Of a DNA stretch of 7,142 nt, positions 6,091 to 7,142 are shown piece by piece (the stretch's first letter is position 1; each line of letters opens with the position of its first letter). This DNA comes from CAZISM01 sp964541895 (GTDB taxonomy: Bacteria; Zhuqueibacterota; Zhuqueibacteria; Residuimicrobiales; Residuimicrobiaceae): contig CAZISM010000207.1 of assembly GCA_964541895.1 (NCBI GenBank), positions 1 to 7,142 on the forward strand. Reading direction: 5' to 3'. The notes beneath the pieces were generated by a model. The model worked only from the letters and a program-made list of their open reading frames with translations. It was not told where the DNA came from and did no database searches. A program made the translations under genes and the position numbers.

Positions 6091-6663
6091 ATGCTCGTAC
6101 GCGTCAAAATTGAACGCGTCACACTGGATACGGCAACGAGTCGGTTTGTTGTCATCCTCAAGGATGAGAAACAGAATCGATGGCTTCCTATCGTGGTTGG
6201 ATCGACGGAAGCACAGGCGATCGCTCTGCAGTTGGAGAACATCGCACCGCCTCGTCCGCTGACCCATGATCTGATTCGAAATTTGCTCGACCTGATCCAG
6301 GTGCGGGTTACGCGCGTGGTGGTCAATGACCTGCGGGAAAATACCTATTACGCGTTGATCAGTCTGCTGTGGGGAAACGAGAGCAAAGAGATCGATGCCC
6401 GCCCCAGCGACGCCATCGCTGTGGCGTTGCGGATGAAAGCACCGATTTTCATCGAAGAAGAGGTGATGCGCAAGGCCGCCATTGTCGAGGGCGAAACCCC
6501 CATGGCCGAACTGGAAGACGATGTTAGCGACGGCGATCGGCTGGAACAATTGACCATTGAACTGAACACGGCCGTACAGGACGAGCGTTACGAAGAAGCC
6601 GCCCGTATCCGCGACGAAATCAAAAAAGTGAAAGCCAGTTATCGCGAAAAAACCAGCTCCTGA
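6091..6663 (+). CDS. Bifunctional nuclease family (DUF151) protein with C-terminal UVR motif
   Basis: This 190-residue cytosolic protein has two parts. Residues 1 to about 128 form the DUF151/bifunctional nuclease domain. Visible family features are an N-terminal strand (MLVRVKIERVTLD), LPIVVGSTEAQAIALQLE (32-49), the THDLIRNLL helix (58-66), and DARPSDAIAVALRMKAPIFIEEEV (102-125). Relatives in plants have been reported to have RNase and DNase activity; the role of bacterial members is largely unknown. After an acidic linker (138-148), residues 151-181 form a UVR motif (LEQLTIELNTAVQDERYEEAARIRDEIKKVK), the short helical hairpin of UvrB and UvrC that mediates protein contacts. The motif may link the nuclease to a partner, but that is inference. 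The length is normal for this two-part architecture. The gene has its own strong promoter and ribosome binding site and ends before an intrinsic terminator, so it may be monocistronic. The family call is secure; nuclease activity in this protein is not shown. Confidence 0.92.
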   Translation: MLVRVKIERVTLDTATSRFVVILKDEKQNRWLPIVVGSTEAQAIALQLENIAPPRPLTHDLIRNLLDLIQVRVTRVVVNDLRENTYYALISLLWGNESKEIDARPSDAIAVALRMKAPIFIEEEVMRKAAIVEGETPMAELEDDVSDGDRLEQLTIELNTAVQDERYEEAARIRDEIKKVKASYREKTSS

Positions 6664-6669
6664 TGATAC

Positions 6670-6683
6670 ATCCCCTTCGGGAT
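6670..6683 (+). other. Short hairpin after the nuclease gene
   Basis: ATCCC and GGGAT form a five-base stem around a CTTC loop, seven bases after the stop codon. It has no T-tract. It could protect the 3' end of the message or be chance; the true terminator lies just downstream. Confidence 0.35.
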
Positions 6684-6698
6684 TCAGCAGTCGTATAT

Positions 6699-6724
6699 AA
6701 AAGCCTCACCCCGGAGGCTTTTTT
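6699..6724 (+). terminator. Intrinsic (Rho-independent) terminator
   Basis: AAAAGCCTC (6699-6707) pairs perfectly with GAGGCTTTT (6714-6722) around the six-base loop ACCCCG, and six T residues run from 6719 to 6724. It should end the nuclease transcript. On the minus strand the same hairpin is followed by TTTT and an AT-rich stretch, so it could also work in that direction. The next gene begins only 24 bases later. Confidence 0.88.
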
Positions 6725-6748
6725 ATTAGGTAGAGAACGGAGTATACC

Positions 6749-7142
6749 ATGACCGATCAGCGACGCGGGCCCTCCCCATGGCGTTTCATCCCCACCTTGT
6801 ACTTTGCCGAAGGCATCCCGTACATCCTCGTCAACACCGTTTCCGTGATCATGTACAAAAAAATGGGCGTCAGCAATGAGGTCATCGGGCTGACCAGCAT
6901 CCTTTATCTGCCCTGGGTCATTAAAATGCTTTGGGGTCCGTTTGTCGACTCGTATTCGACCAAACGCAACTGGATCCTCAACACCCAGCTGGCCATGTTC
7001 CTCTGCCTGGGCCTGGTCGCGCTCGTCATGCCGTGGTCGATTTATCTGATGCTGTCGCTTCTTTTTTTGATTCTCGCCGCTTTCACTTCCGCCACTCACG
7101 ATATTGCGGCGGACGGTTTTTATATGCTGGCCCTGGATAAAA
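6749..7142 (+). CDS. AmpG-like major facilitator superfamily transporter, N-terminal part (cut by window end)
   Basis: An open frame from the ATG at 6749 runs off the window after 131 codons. It encodes the start of an inner-membrane MFS transporter of the AmpG/acetyl-CoA transporter-like branch. AmpG imports anhydromuropeptides for cell-wall recycling; the substrate here is not established. Hydrophobic segments lie at about residues 13-35, 46-66, 80-94 and 97-113. Family-like features are YFAEGIPY (18-25), LPWVIKMLWGPFVDSYSTKRNWIL (54-77), which resembles AmpG's 'LPWxxKFLWAPLLD...RRRxW', and SATHDIAADGFYMLA (114-128), which resembles AmpG's 'SATQDIxxDAYR'. GGAG at 6739-6742 is six bases upstream of the start. 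The gene stands directly behind a terminator, so it needs its own promoter or read-through. A small hydrophilic N-terminus (MTDQRRGPSP) precedes the first membrane segment. The MFS call is secure; the AmpG-like placement is probable. Confidence 0.85.
   Translation, partial: MTDQRRGPSPWRFIPTLYFAEGIPYILVNTVSVIMYKKMGVSNEVIGLTSILYLPWVIKMLWGPFVDSYSTKRNWILNTQLAMFLCLGLVALVMPWSIYLMLSLLFLILAAFTSATHDIAADGFYMLALDK

Overview
The window looks like chromosomal DNA of a moderately GC-rich bacterium with tight operons, Shine-Dalgarno-led starts and housekeeping content. An archaeal/yeast-type aspartate-semialdehyde dehydrogenase, a bifunctional-nuclease (DUF151) protein with a C-terminal UVR motif, and an AmpG-like transporter together suggest a lineage of the Bacteroidota/Calditrichota/KSB1 (FCB) kind. 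That is an inference from gene content and is not proven. I see no mobile elements, CRISPR arrays, tRNAs or rRNAs.

Region 1 (about 5-4912, plus strand) is a tightly packed four-gene operon: asd, a monofunctional aspartate kinase, a Gfo/Idh/MocA-type NAD(P)-dependent oxidoreductase, and a divergent TIM-barrel protein of the dihydrodipicolinate synthase (DHDPS) superfamily, perhaps DUF993-related. asd and the kinase overlap through ATGA, and the oxidoreductase and aldolase overlap through TGATG. The 23-base gap in the middle holds a ribosome binding site. The kinase and Asd turn aspartate into aspartate 4-semialdehyde, the branch point to lysine/diaminopimelate, threonine and methionine. The next two genes occupy the places where dapA and dapB often sit, but neither protein is canonical DapA or DapB. 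They look like a pair usually seen in uncharacterised sugar or acid metabolism. This is the most interesting part of the window: a possible unassigned branch from aspartate semialdehyde. The promoter of this operon lies upstream of the window.

Region 2 (4944-5808, minus strand) holds two unrecognised genes that converge on region 1: a 147-residue acidic, apparently soluble protein, then a 117-residue protein with three predicted membrane segments.

Region 3 (5809-6090) is a divergent intergenic region. It has an excellent sigma-70-type promoter facing right (TTGACA, 17 bases, TAAAAT), a weak candidate facing left, and short sequence similarities between the two leaders.

Region 4 (6091-7142, plus strand) has the bifunctional-nuclease/UVR protein, a clear intrinsic terminator at 6699-6724, and the first 131 codons of an AmpG-like major facilitator transporter cut off by the window end.
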